A DNA stretch of 64,000 nt from Akkermansiaceae bacterium (GTDB lineage: Bacteria > Verrucomicrobiota > Verrucomicrobiia > Verrucomicrobiales > DEV007). Below the pieces are notes generated by a model. It made no database searches, was not told the origin of the DNA, and worked only from the letters and a program-made list of their open reading frames with translations. Each line of letters begins with the position of its first letter. The stretch's first letter is position 1. The stretch spans positions 496,001-560,000 of the forward strand of contig JACKQE010000001.1 in assembly GCA_024233005.1 (NCBI GenBank), in the 5' to 3' direction. This document shows, one piece after another, positions 11,482 through 19,708 of this stretch. The position numbers and the translations under genes are program-made.

Positions 11482-13377
11482 ATGAGCCAAACAATCGCAG
11501 AATTGGAAGCTGCTCTGAACGCTTCCCCAGATAACTGGAGCGCTCGCCGCGCTCTGGCAGAGGCCCAACTGGCAGAGGGGCAACAGGTAGCCGCCGCACA
11601 CCTCCTGATGGCCGCTCCCATGGTGCCAGGCGACGAGGACAACCTCATGTTCACGGCCTATACGATTGCCCACACCGCCGAAGGGTGGGAACCCGCCCAG
11701 GGGTTGTTGGAAGATTATCTTAAGGCCCATCCGGAAAGTTCGGCCGCGCATCTTACCTTTGGCAGGCTCCTGCTGGGCCGAGGAGACACCGCCGGAGCGG
11801 AAAGTCATTTTAAAGTTGCCGCCGTTCTGGATCCATCGATTCAGGTCGACGCTGAAATGCAGGCCCCGGTCGGCGTTCATGCCATCCACCTGCAAGGAGA
11901 AGGGCCGCACCACGGTGAGCGCATGCTCATCGTGGGAGAAGGGGAGGCCGTACACGCCGCGGACAAGAAAAGTGACACCAACGAAAAAGTGGGTGCTTTG
12001 GCTGCCGCCATCGCAGTGCATGCTGCCATTATCTTTCTGCTTGGGTTGGTGGCCCTGACGGTTCCGGTGTCTGCTCCTCCGCAACTCTCCGTCAGCTCCG
12101 TTTCCGGGGAGGAATCCTCCACGGTGGAGAACGTCCAACTCAACAAAGTGTCCCGGAAGACATCCGCCACGATGTCCCAGAGCACTCCCATTGTCTCCGT
12201 GGAGGCCTTTTCACCCACGGCGGTGCCCCAAATTGTGGATCCGAACAACACTTTCTCCATGATCGGTGCCACCGGTGATTCCGGTGACTTTGGCATGTCC
12301 ATGAGCGGGTTCGGTGATGTTTCCAACATGGGTGCCATCCCTGCGCAGATGCGCTCCCGGTGCAGCGCCTCTCAGCGCCTCAAGCGTCTCCGTGAGAGTG
12401 GGGGTGACGAACGTGCGGAAGCGGCGGTGAAAAAGGCGCTCGATTTTATCGCCTCCAAACAGAACGCTGATGGTTCTTGGGGCAAGGAATTCAAATACGC
12501 CAGCACCGGTCTCGCCTTGCTCTCCTTTTTGGGGCATTGCGAAACGCCTGAATCCGCCAAATATGGCGATTCGGTGGTCAACGGAACGCTTTTCCTGATG
12601 GAAACAGCCAAGAAGAACAAGGGCAAGATGGCCACTGAAGGCGCCGGCAACCACCACTCCTATGAGCATGCCATCGCCACTTACGCCCTCTGCGAACTCT
12701 ACACCATGACCAAGGAAAGCGGGCGGGAGATCCCCCGTTTGGAGAACACACTGCGGGATGCCGTGGGAATCATCGTCGACGGGCAGGACAAGGCCGGAGG
12801 CTGGGTCTACGGTTATGCCAACGGCGGCAACAACCCCGACATGTCGGTTTCCGGCTGGCAGATCCAAGCACTCAAGGCCGCCCATAACACCGGCAAAAAA
12901 TTCTCCGGCGTCGACCGGGCCTTGGACAAGGCGATTTCCTATGTCAAAAAAGCCCAGGATGACAAAAATGGTGGCTGGAAATATCGTTTGGTTGGTGAGG
13001 AATCGACTGGAAAGCCCACTCTGACCGGCGCCGGGATTTTGGCACTCCAGATCTGGAATGAAGGTGATTCGGACCACGTCAAAAAGGGGCTCGACTTCCT
13101 CGACAAAAACTACCTTGGCAGACCGCCTGGAGCAGACTTCTATGCGCCTTACTACAACATGCAGGCATACTTCATGGAGGGTGGAACCCGCTGGGAAACA
13201 TTCAACAGCAAGTTCCAGAAAACCTTGCTGGACGCTCAAAATGCCGATGGATCCTGGACCAAAGGTGATGCCAAGGATTCCTTGATTCGCAACACCGCCT
13301 GGGGTGCCCTGATGTTGGAAGTCTACTACCGTTATCTCCCGACCTCTGACAAGGTGCAGGGGCTCAAGGTCCGCTGA
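11482..13377 (+). CDS. TPR / transmembrane / alpha-toroid (squalene cyclase-like fold) protein
   Basis: A 631-residue three-part protein. Residues about 1-125 are TPR-like (NWSARRALAEAQLAEG.., HPESSAAHLTFGRLLLGRGD). One membrane helix lies at about 170-196 (GALAAAIAVHAAIIFLLGLV). A low-complexity linker with many Ser/Thr/Met/Gly follows, then from about 307 an alpha/alpha-toroid with recurring Q-x-x-D-G-S-W motifs (SKQNADGSWG, DAQNADGSWT, DDKNGGWKY), as in the prenyltransferase/squalene-hopene cyclase superfamily. The cyclase DxDD acid motif is not visible, so a binding or scaffold role is more likely than terpene cyclisation. The start at 11482 lies just after an untranslated leader. A strong terminator follows. 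Confidence 0.78.
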   Translation: MSQTIAELEAALNASPDNWSARRALAEAQLAEGQQVAAAHLLMAAPMVPGDEDNLMFTAYTIAHTAEGWEPAQGLLEDYLKAHPESSAAHLTFGRLLLGRGDTAGAESHFKVAAVLDPSIQVDAEMQAPVGVHAIHLQGEGPHHGERMLIVGEGEAVHAADKKSDTNEKVGALAAAIAVHAAIIFLLGLVALTVPVSAPPQLSVSSVSGEESSTVENVQLNKVSRKTSATMSQSTPIVSVEAFSPTAVPQIVDPNNTFSMIGATGDSGDFGMSMSGFGDVSNMGAIPAQMRSRCSASQRLKRLRESGGDERAEAAVKKALDFIASKQNADGSWGKEFKYASTGLALLSFLGHCETPESAKYGDSVVNGTLFLMETAKKNKGKMATEGAGNHHSYEHAIATYALCELYTMTKESGREIPRLENTLRDAVGIIVDGQDKAGGWVYGYANGGNNPDMSVSGWQIQALKAAHNTGKKFSGVDRALDKAISYVKKAQDDKNGGWKYRLVGEESTGKPTLTGAGILALQIWNEGDSDHVKKGLDFLDKNYLGRPPGADFYAPYYNMQAYFMEGGTRWETFNSKFQKTLLDAQNADGSWTKGDAKDSLIRNTAWGALMLEVYYRYLPTSDKVQGLKVR

Positions 13378-13400
13378 TTTGTTCCGCAGTTGGTTTAGAC

Positions 13401-13442
13401 AGCTCCCGGACCGTCATTGCCCGGTTCGGGAGTTCTTTTTTC
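13401..13442 (+). terminator. Rho-independent terminator after the toroid gene
   Basis: Stem CTCCCGGACCG (13403-13413) pairs with CGGTTCGGGAG (13422-13432) with one G-U pair, followed by ttcttttttt. It lies 24 nt after the toroid gene's stop and before the converging thioesterase gene. The T run is on the + strand only. Confidence 0.88.
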
Positions 13443-13459
13443 CGGAGATCTACGCACCC

Positions 13460-13924
13460 TCAGCGGCCCGATGCCAGTTCGGGCCATTGTGAGCGCCAGG
13501 CCTCTGGAAGTCTCAGGGGACGTGCCTCCGGCATTTGGACCAACGCCAGGGATTGTCGGCAAGTGATCAGTGTCTCCCCGTCTTCTGGTCTCAAGATGCG
13601 GAAGGAACACCAGAAACGCACTCTCTCCAGCCGGTCCAATTCGCCCTCAATGTGGAGGACGTCACCCAAACGGGCCGCGCGCCGGTAATCGATTTCGGTG
13701 CGGACCACCACCGGGAAAACCTGGCTGGTGCTCATGGTTCTCAAATCCAGTCCCATTTTTGCCGCCAGTCGGGTTCGGGCAGTTTCGATGAATCTCAGAT
13801 AAGCGATGTTGTGAACCACGGCCCCGCAGTCGGTGTCAAAAAACATCACTTCTTCCTCTGTCACAATGGTGGGAGGGGGGAGTGAAATTGGGAGGTCGTC
13901 TGTGGTGGACGGAGGTACGTTCAT
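13460..13924 (-). CDS. Hot-dog fold acyl-CoA thioesterase (4HBT / YbgC type)
   Basis: A 154-residue single-domain protein, the usual length for this family, expected to hydrolyse acyl-CoA or acyl-ACP thioesters in the cytoplasm. The signature FFDTDCGAVVHNIAYLRFIE at residues 28-47 corresponds to the family's DTDxxGxVYxxxYxxFFExAR block holding the catalytic acid. The later RTEIDYRRAARLGDVLHIE is the second conserved strand pair. ATG at 13924. It is divergent from the LPNGN-repeat propeller gene and converges on the toroid gene. No Tol-Pal genes are adjacent, so the YbgC name would be premature. Confidence 0.85.
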   Translation of the reverse strand: MNVPPSTTDDLPISLPPPTIVTEEEVMFFDTDCGAVVHNIAYLRFIETARTRLAAKMGLDLRTMSTSQVFPVVVRTEIDYRRAARLGDVLHIEGELDRLERVRFWCSFRILRPEDGETLITCRQSLALVQMPEARPLRLPEAWRSQWPELASGR

Positions 13925-14058
13925 CGGTTTTGGCGGAGTCAGTGTTCAGTTTCCCGTTCCCTTGGTGCCTCGCAATGAGTTTTTTGGGTTCCACTTCCGG
14001 CCTTTCTGGTCCTGTCTGCGCCATTGACGGCGTGGGTCGGGAGGATCATCATGGCCCC

Positions 14059-15009
14059 ATGAAGTTCCCCTTTCATCCATGTCTCCTGGTGACCCTGGCC
14101 GCCTTGTTTTCCCCCATATCGCTCCTTCCTGCGGCACCCGAAGGGGTCCAAACCAGTGATTCGGGAATCCGCCATTCTTTCCTCATCACCGGGCATCTGA
14201 CTGCGATCATCGGTGAGGACAACGAAATTGTTTGGCAAACGCCCGGGCCCTCGAGAGATGGTACTGTGTTGCCCAATGGAAATATTCTCTACTCCACTGG
14301 CAAGGAAGGACGTGAATTCCAGCGGGATGGAAAATTGGTCTGGAGTTACACTCTCGCCCCTGAAAACAAGGAGCTCGGAACGGTATGGCGTCTCGAAAAT
14401 GGCAACACTTTGACGGTGGAGCGCGGAGTCAGGCCCCGCTTGCTGGAAATCTCGAGTGAAGGGAAAATTGTGGTCGAGGTGCCCCTCCAACCCGAGACCG
14501 ACAATGCCCACATGCAGACCCGAATGGCGCGCAAGCTGCCCAACGGGAATTATCTTGTGCCCCATTTGCTGGCGTTCAAGGTCAAGGAGTATTCTCCCGA
14601 TGGCAAAACCGTGGCTGAGATTTCCACCCGTCAACCCGAGTTGACCGCGCCTCCAGCTGATAACTGGCCCTTCACCGCCATTCGCCTCTCCAATGGCCGC
14701 ACTCTGGTCAATCTAACCCATGGCAACAAAATCGCGGAATTCGACGCCTCCGGCAAACCGGTCTGGGTGGTGGACAATGCTGATGTGGGAGGTCGCTTCG
14801 CGGATCCCTGCGGTGGGCAGCGCCTGCCCAATGGCAACACCGTGGTCTGCTCTTATGGGCAGAAAGCGCCGGAAAAAGCCAAGATATTCGAAATCAATGC
14901 GGAGAAAAAGGTTGTCTGGGAGTATGTCAACCCCAAGGTGAGCGGGATCCATGAGATCCATGTCCTGACCACCAACGGAAAACCTGTCGAAGGCGTGCCT
15001 CTCAAATGA
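14059..15009 (+). CDS. Secreted beta-propeller protein with LPNGN repeats
   Basis: 316 residues with a signal peptide (MKFPFHPCLLVTLAALFSPISLLPAA). The mature part has at least five repeats of a strand-turn unit ending in [RK]LPNGNxL: TVLPNGNILYS, RLENGNTLTVE, KLPNGNYLVP, RLSNGRTLVN, RLPNGNTVVCS, alternating with GKxVWxY strands. This is a PQQ-like/arylsulfotransferase-like propeller pattern. No catalytic residues were identified, so a ligand-binding role is an inference. The start at 14059 is the ATG that opens the signal peptide; a longer reading frame upstream overlaps the thioesterase gene and is unlikely. It precedes trpB by 69 nt. Confidence 0.72.
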   Translation: MKFPFHPCLLVTLAALFSPISLLPAAPEGVQTSDSGIRHSFLITGHLTAIIGEDNEIVWQTPGPSRDGTVLPNGNILYSTGKEGREFQRDGKLVWSYTLAPENKELGTVWRLENGNTLTVERGVRPRLLEISSEGKIVVEVPLQPETDNAHMQTRMARKLPNGNYLVPHLLAFKVKEYSPDGKTVAEISTRQPELTAPPADNWPFTAIRLSNGRTLVNLTHGNKIAEFDASGKPVWVVDNADVGGRFADPCGGQRLPNGNTVVCSYGQKAPEKAKIFEINAEKKVVWEYVNPKVSGIHEIHVLTTNGKPVEGVPLK

Positions 15010-15078
15010 GGCGATCCGGATCTTTTCCGGCACCGCATCCCTACTTGTCGGGGACTCCGGCTTGGCCTAGTATGCGCC

Positions 15079-16278
15079 ATGTCATATGCTTTCCCAGACG
15101 CCGGGGGCCATTTTGGGCCCTATGGCGGCATGTTTGTCCCAGAAACCTTGATGGCGGCCCTCACCGAGCTCGCTGACGAGTATGCCCGAGCCAAAGCGGA
15201 TCCCGTATTCCAAGCTGAGTTGGATGGGTTGCTTCGTGATTATGTGGGACGCCCCACGCCTCTCTATTTTGCAGAAGGCTGGACCCAAAAGCTTGGCGGG
15301 GCGCGCATCTATTTGAAAAGGGAAGATCTGCTTCACACGGGAGCCCACAAGATCAACAATGCCTTGGGACAGATCCTGCTTGCCAAGCGCCTCGGGAAAA
15401 CCCGCATCATTGCTGAGACCGGGGCCGGTCAGCATGGGGTGGCCACGGCGACTGTGGCAGCGCGTTTCGGCATGGAATGCGTCATCTACATGGGTGCGGT
15501 GGACATGGAGAGACAGTATTTGAACGTGGTGCGGATGCGCCTCCTTGGGGCCGAGGTGCGGCCGGTTCATGCCGGACAAGCCACTCTGAAGGAGGCGGTC
15601 AACGAGGCCATGCGGGACTGGGTGACCAATGTTCAAGGGACCCATTACATTCTGGGGAGCGCTCTTGGATCCCATCCCTTTCCCATGATCGTGCGGGATT
15701 TCCATCGGGTCATCGGAGTGGAGGCCCGGCGGCAAATTTTGGATCGGGAAGGCCGTTTGCCGGATGTTTTGGTGGCTTGCGTGGGTGGCGGGAGCAATTC
15801 CATTGGGCTGTTTCATCCATTCCTTGAGGATCCGTCGGTTCGCATGGTCGGGGTGGAAGCCGGTGGTCATGGAATTCTTCCCGGCGAACATGCCGCCCGG
15901 TTTCAAGGCGGGCGACTTGGGGTGCTTCAGGGGACCAAAACTTGGCTGCTCGCCAATGACGATGGTCAGATCGAGTTGACCCATTCCGTCTCCGCGGGTC
16001 TTGACTATGCCGCCATTGGTCCCGAGCACGCTTGGCTCCATGATCAGGGGCGCGTCGTCTACCGCTACGCGACTGATGCGGAAGCGTTGCAGGGATTCCG
16101 GGAGCTCAGTGCTGTCGAGGGAATCATTCCTGCCTTGGAGAGTAGTCACGCTCTCGCCGAGGTGCGCAAACTGGCACCTGGAATGGCAAAGGATGAAATC
16201 ATCATTGTCAATCTTTCAGGCAGAGGTGACAAGGATGTGGCCCAAGCGGCCAAGTTCCTCCTTGGCGAGGATTCCTGA
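15079..16278 (+). CDS. trpB: Tryptophan synthase beta chain
   Basis: The 399-residue protein catalyses the last step of tryptophan synthesis, joining indole and serine with pyridoxal phosphate, normally channelled from TrpA. The N-terminal block GHFGPYGGMFVPETL and the PLP-lysine segment LLHTGAHKINNALGQ (K91) are intact, as are the ETGAGQHG loop and the phosphate-binding GGGSNSIG. Length and motifs match the standard TrpB1 class. ATG at 15079, 69 nt after the propeller gene. No trpA is present in the window, so the tryptophan genes appear scattered. Confidence 0.97.
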   Translation: MSYAFPDAGGHFGPYGGMFVPETLMAALTELADEYARAKADPVFQAELDGLLRDYVGRPTPLYFAEGWTQKLGGARIYLKREDLLHTGAHKINNALGQILLAKRLGKTRIIAETGAGQHGVATATVAARFGMECVIYMGAVDMERQYLNVVRMRLLGAEVRPVHAGQATLKEAVNEAMRDWVTNVQGTHYILGSALGSHPFPMIVRDFHRVIGVEARRQILDREGRLPDVLVACVGGGSNSIGLFHPFLEDPSVRMVGVEAGGHGILPGEHAARFQGGRLGVLQGTKTWLLANDDGQIELTHSVSAGLDYAAIGPEHAWLHDQGRVVYRYATDAEALQGFRELSAVEGIIPALESSHALAEVRKLAPGMAKDEIIIVNLSGRGDKDVAQAAKFLLGEDS

Positions 16279-16345
16279 CCTGACATTGGGGCAAATAGTC
16301 TCCCGGGCAACGGATTCTGCATCCCGACCAAGTCTGCGGTGTTTC

Positions 16346-17470
16346 ATGACCATGAATATGAAACCTTGGCTAGTTGCCCTTGTCCTCCTGCTCTCTGTGT
16401 CAGGTGCACTGACACAATCGGGGCCGGAGCCCATCGACTGGCCCAAGGCCAAGCTTCTTTACCAGCGGGAACAGCGTGGAGAAAAGCTCTCCGCCGAGGA
16501 ACAGGCCTTCTTGGACCGGGCCAAAGCAGTCCGAAGGCAGGGTGAATCTCCGGCCAACACGGCTGGATCCGCCAATGGAGTGCAGCGCCCGAAGCCGGCG
16601 GTGATGAAACCACTCACGGACATGTCGGCCGAGGACCTCTATGAAGGCGAGGACGGTGGACTTTATGGAGGCGGTCAAAACACGCCTCCCGCGTCACTTG
16701 CCCAGGGTGCCCGCGCGGCGTTGGCCCGCATCAGGCCGCTCAATGCCTCGGGCCAGCCTGCCGCCGACGGACGGCAGGTGCTGGTTTCCATCAGCATGTC
16801 CAATGCCACGCAGGAGTTTTCCCATTTCAAGACCATTGCAGATCCGGATCCCCGCAAATCAGAACATCTCACCATTGTTGATTGTGCCCAAGGAGGACAG
16901 GCCATGGCTGAGTGGGTGCCTGTTGAGGGGCGGCCATGGGAGGAAGCGATGCGCCGTCTCAAGCAGGCCGGGGTTTCGCCGGCCCAGGTTCAAATCGCAT
17001 GGGTGAAGCTTGCCAACAAAAGCCCGAAAGGCAGCAAGGAAGACCATCTTATGAAGTTGGAAGCAGACACCGCCCTTGTCCTGCAAAATGCCCGGATGAG
17101 GTTTCCCAATTTGCGACTTGTCTATCTCAGCAGCCGGATCTGGGCAGGAAATGCCACCGGGGCTCTCAACCCTGAACCCTATGCCTACGAGACCGCCTTT
17201 GCTGCCAGGAGTTTGATCCTGAAGCAATTGAAACAAATCAATGGTTCCGGCGGGGAGCCTACTCCGGTCCTCTTGTGGGGACCCTATTTGTGGGCCGAAG
17301 GAGAAAAAGGCCGCGCTCTGGATGATCTCAAATGGACTCCGGAAGATTTTGCCGGGGATGGCGTCCATCCCAGCCCCCAGGGCCGCGCGAAGGTTGCCAA
17401 TCTTCTCTTGGATTTTTTCGCCACCAATCCGTTGGCAAAAACCTGGTTCGCAAAACCTGGATTACCTTGA
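16346..17470 (+). CDS. Secreted SGNH/GDSL hydrolase-like protein
   Basis: About 374 residues: signal peptide (KPWLVALVLLLSVSGALTQ), a charged spacer, then from about residue 130 an SGNH-like domain. Support: the VLVSISMSNAT strand-loop at the position of the nucleophile block, a GGQAMAEW loop, an LxYLSSRIWAG strand, and a C-terminal DGVHPSPQGRAKVA, which fits the D-x-x-H of block V. The first block lacks a textbook GDS, so activity is uncertain. Three in-frame ATGs lie close together (16346, 16352, 16358) and none has a strong ribosome site; the first is given. It follows trpB by 67 nt. Confidence 0.65.
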   Translation: MTMNMKPWLVALVLLLSVSGALTQSGPEPIDWPKAKLLYQREQRGEKLSAEEQAFLDRAKAVRRQGESPANTAGSANGVQRPKPAVMKPLTDMSAEDLYEGEDGGLYGGGQNTPPASLAQGARAALARIRPLNASGQPAADGRQVLVSISMSNATQEFSHFKTIADPDPRKSEHLTIVDCAQGGQAMAEWVPVEGRPWEEAMRRLKQAGVSPAQVQIAWVKLANKSPKGSKEDHLMKLEADTALVLQNARMRFPNLRLVYLSSRIWAGNATGALNPEPYAYETAFAARSLILKQLKQINGSGGEPTPVLLWGPYLWAEGEKGRALDDLKWTPEDFAGDGVHPSPQGRAKVANLLLDFFATNPLAKTWFAKPGLP

Positions 17471-17617
17471 TGGTTCCAAGTCGGATCCCGACTTCGGGTT
17501 TGGGGTTCTCTCCGGCAGGGGGCTTGACCACTGCGGGATTCTGATGTCACTGTAACCTCACGATGCGAAGACGTTCGTCGACCGGGCTGTCGTGCCGTTC
17601 ATCAGACTACTTCCGAA

Positions 17618-18187
17618 ATGGATCCGGCTCCCGACTCTTTAGCTGCCTCGGCGTGCAGGTCGGCATGGCTGACCCGGTTGCTCGGAGCGCTCTGCTTGTG
17701 GCATGCGCTGACTCTAGTCATCTGCATTCTTCCTGGACAATGGCGTTCCTCCGGAGTGGTGGGAGAGGTGTTGGGCCAGTACCAAAATGCGACCGGAACC
17801 CGGCAGGAATGGACGATGTTTCATACCATCCCGGTGATCCATCGCATGGAGGTGAGGTTGGAAGCGACAGATCCCGCCGGCACCCCTCAGCCCATGGGAG
17901 CTGTGCTTCCCGGCTTCCAGCCTTACCCGCTGCCTGAGGAAGCCCGCTACTACAGTCTCTTTGACCGGATGACCTATTTGCCCCAGGGGCAGGAGTATGC
18001 CGATGCTTTGCTCGCCCGGGCCGCCAACGAGCTGGGCCCGGTGATGGATGCCGGTCAAGCCCCATTGACCTTGGTGATTGACGCCTGGTACACGAGAAGT
18101 CTCATGGGCATCCAAAAATTGGGTGAAACGGCCGTGGAACGCACCAAAGTGTTCCGGCCGTCAGGAATACCGACCCGTGCGCCCTGA
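17618..18187 (+). CDS. Membrane-anchored partner of HTTM protein
   Basis: 189 residues: one N-terminal hydrophobic helix at about 17-40 (WLTRLLGALCLWHALTLVICI) and an outside domain. The segment TGTRQEWTMFHTIPVIHRMEV contains a QxWxMF motif that often appears in the region following an HTTM domain, where it is usually part of the same polypeptide or a neighbour. The downstream HTTM gene starts 9 nt after the stop, so the two are almost certainly translated together. Enzymatic role unknown. Confidence 0.65.
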   Translation: MDPAPDSLAASACRSAWLTRLLGALCLWHALTLVICILPGQWRSSGVVGEVLGQYQNATGTRQEWTMFHTIPVIHRMEVRLEATDPAGTPQPMGAVLPGFQPYPLPEEARYYSLFDRMTYLPQGQEYADALLARAANELGPVMDAGQAPLTLVIDAWYTRSLMGIQKLGETAVERTKVFRPSGIPTRAP

Positions 18188-18195
18188 GGATTGCC

Positions 18196-19095
18196 ATGGC
18201 TTCCTTACGTCAATCCATTCTGCGCCTGCAGAACACGCTGCTCTGGAGATGCGAGGACGAGCGCATTTACGCTGCGGTCCGCATCGGGTTCGCCTTGGTG
18301 GCTTTCGCCAATCTGATCCTGCTTTGGCCGGATCGTCTGGTATTCTTGTCCAACCGTGGTTTAGTGGATCAGGGGGTTACCATGGCCCATCATCCATGGA
18401 TCTATTTGTCTGTTTTTCAATGGATTGAAAACCCGGCAGGTGTAACCTCGTTTTTGATTTTCAGCGGGTTTTCCATGCTTCTGTTGGCTTTGGGGATCCT
18501 GCCACGCACGGCCGCTCTGGTGGTCTTCCTCTGGCACCTGTCATTTGTCGCGAGAGCGCCGGTGGTGGTGACGGGCTGGGATCAGGTGTTGCAGGCTTTT
18601 TCCTTTCTGGTATTGATCAGTCCGATGGGGAGAGCCTGGTCACTGGTCTCCTGCTGGCGGCCCATGGTGGTCGCCATGGTCCCACGTTATGGATTGACGT
18701 TGATGCGTCTGCAAGTGGCGGTCATTTACCTCCAAACCGTTCTGCTCAAGCTCGGCAGTCCTTATTGGCGGAACGGGGAGTTCATGACCTACTATCTGCT
18801 CTCCCACAATTCCCGGCGACCCGGTAATTGGGTGCTGCCATACGAGGGACCGTTGGGCTTGGTCACGTTTGTCGCTCTGTTGGCCGAATGCGCCATCCCC
18901 TTCCTCCTCTTCGCTGGCCGGACCCGTTTCTGGGGATTTCTGCTGGGTTTTTTGCTCCACGGTGGCATCAGTCTGGTATCGAGGAATCTGGAGATGTTTT
19001 TCGCGACGATGTTAATGACCTATCTGGCGTTCCTTCGAGACGGAGATGTGGAAAAAATCGGCCAATGGTTTAGGTCGAAACCTGTCCCGGAATAA
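18196..19095 (+). CDS. HTTM domain membrane protein (vitamin K-dependent carboxylase-like)
   Basis: 299 residues, with about seven or eight hydrophobic helices. The opening RxxxAxVRIGFALVAFANLILLW, the HHPWIYLSVFQW segment and the LRLQVAVIYLQTVLLKLGSPYWRNGE block are typical of HTTM proteins, which share the membrane domain of vitamin K-dependent gamma-carboxylase. The carboxylase's large lumenal domain is missing, as in most bacterial members, so carboxylation should not be assumed. Good ribosome site (gagga about 6 nt before ATG). Operon with the 189-residue partner upstream. Confidence 0.8.
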   Translation: MASLRQSILRLQNTLLWRCEDERIYAAVRIGFALVAFANLILLWPDRLVFLSNRGLVDQGVTMAHHPWIYLSVFQWIENPAGVTSFLIFSGFSMLLLALGILPRTAALVVFLWHLSFVARAPVVVTGWDQVLQAFSFLVLISPMGRAWSLVSCWRPMVVAMVPRYGLTLMRLQVAVIYLQTVLLKLGSPYWRNGEFMTYYLLSHNSRRPGNWVLPYEGPLGLVTFVALLAECAIPFLLFAGRTRFWGFLLGFLLHGGISLVSRNLEMFFATMLMTYLAFLRDGDVEKIGQWFRSKPVPE

Positions 19096-19224
19096 GAAGG
19101 TTGTTTCGCTTGCATCCTTCCGGTTCAGAGGGGTGCGAGCGGAACCAATGCGGTTAACCAAGAAAGAAAGCACAGAGAATACGGCTTATTAACAAAGGAA
19201 AGTCGATTTTTTTTGTCTGAAGGG

Positions 19225-19253
19225 TTGACTGCTTTTTCCATTTTCGATAGGAT
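19225..19253 (+). promoter_or_regulatory. Sigma-70-type promoter for the small beta-repeat gene
   Basis: TTGACT (19225-19230), 17-nt spacer, TAGGAT (19248-19253). Transcription would start about 19260, leaving a leader of about 70 nt before the ATG at 19330. It is one of the clearest promoter-like pairs noticed in the window. No terminator was found between the HTTM gene and this site. Confidence 0.55.
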
Positions 19254-19329
19254 GGGCTTGCGCTCAACAAGGGGGTTGGGCGTCCGCCGGGGAAGGTCCG
19301 GTGCAACCTTATTACAGGAGGGGCAGGCT

Positions 19330-19572
19330 ATGTTGAAGCCAAACTTGACCAAGTTGTTTGGGAAGGTGCAGTACGTGGAATCCTTTGCCGATTTCAAAGT
19401 GCAGGTGGTCGATTGCTTTGAAGACTTGCGGGTGCAGGAAGTCCAGGCATTCGCTGACGGGCCGGGGCGGTGGCAACCGGTGAAACGGGGTCCTGATTAC
19501 AAGATCAAAATTGTCAAATCAGGAGGTGATTTCCGAATTCGATACGTGGGGGCGTTTCCGGGCCCTTCCTGA
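19330..19572 (+). CDS. Small beta-strand repeat protein (80 residues)
   Basis: The start at 19330 is fixed by a strong ribosome site, aggagggg 6 nt upstream; longer starts in frame lack one. The protein consists of four similar strand units, each with D-aromatic/Leu-K/R-V/I-x-x-V: FADFKVQVVD, FEDLRVQEVQ, PDYKIKIVK, GDFRIRYVG. There is no signal peptide or membrane helix. It resembles short repeat proteins grouped as DUF6150/Septknot, a tentative assignment from memory. Function unknown. It sits between the HTTM pair and the PQQ propeller gene, behind its own promoter. Confidence 0.65.
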   Translation: MLKPNLTKLFGKVQYVESFADFKVQVVDCFEDLRVQEVQAFADGPGRWQPVKRGPDYKIKIVKSGGDFRIRYVGAFPGPS

Positions 19573-19708
19573 TTGAGTCAGTTGGCAAGGACAACCCGGC
19601 TCAGTTGCTGGTGCCGGAGGCGGAAATGGTCTGTCTGGACAGGGTAGTTTCGTGACCTGTAACACGCCAGTTGCGTGAGCGGAGGAATTCTGGCAGATTT
19701 CCGCCGTC

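Noticed and set aside
12211..13239. Long antisense open frame (342 codons) in the toroid gene
   Set aside because: Shadow of the high-GC coding strand; no start context or fold. The same holds for antisense frames at 10200-11114, 41493-42782, 43704-44936 and 47171-48391.
17478..17494. Perfect hairpin AAGTCGG-ATC-CCGACTT after the SGNH-like gene
   Set aside because: No T run follows, so it is not called a terminator; could be an operator or chance.
19285..19310. Cobalamin-riboswitch-like stretch gggaaggtccggtgcaacc before the small beta-repeat gene
   Set aside because: The rest of the core (CCGCNACTG and the paired stems) is missing, and the gene has no link to cobalamin.
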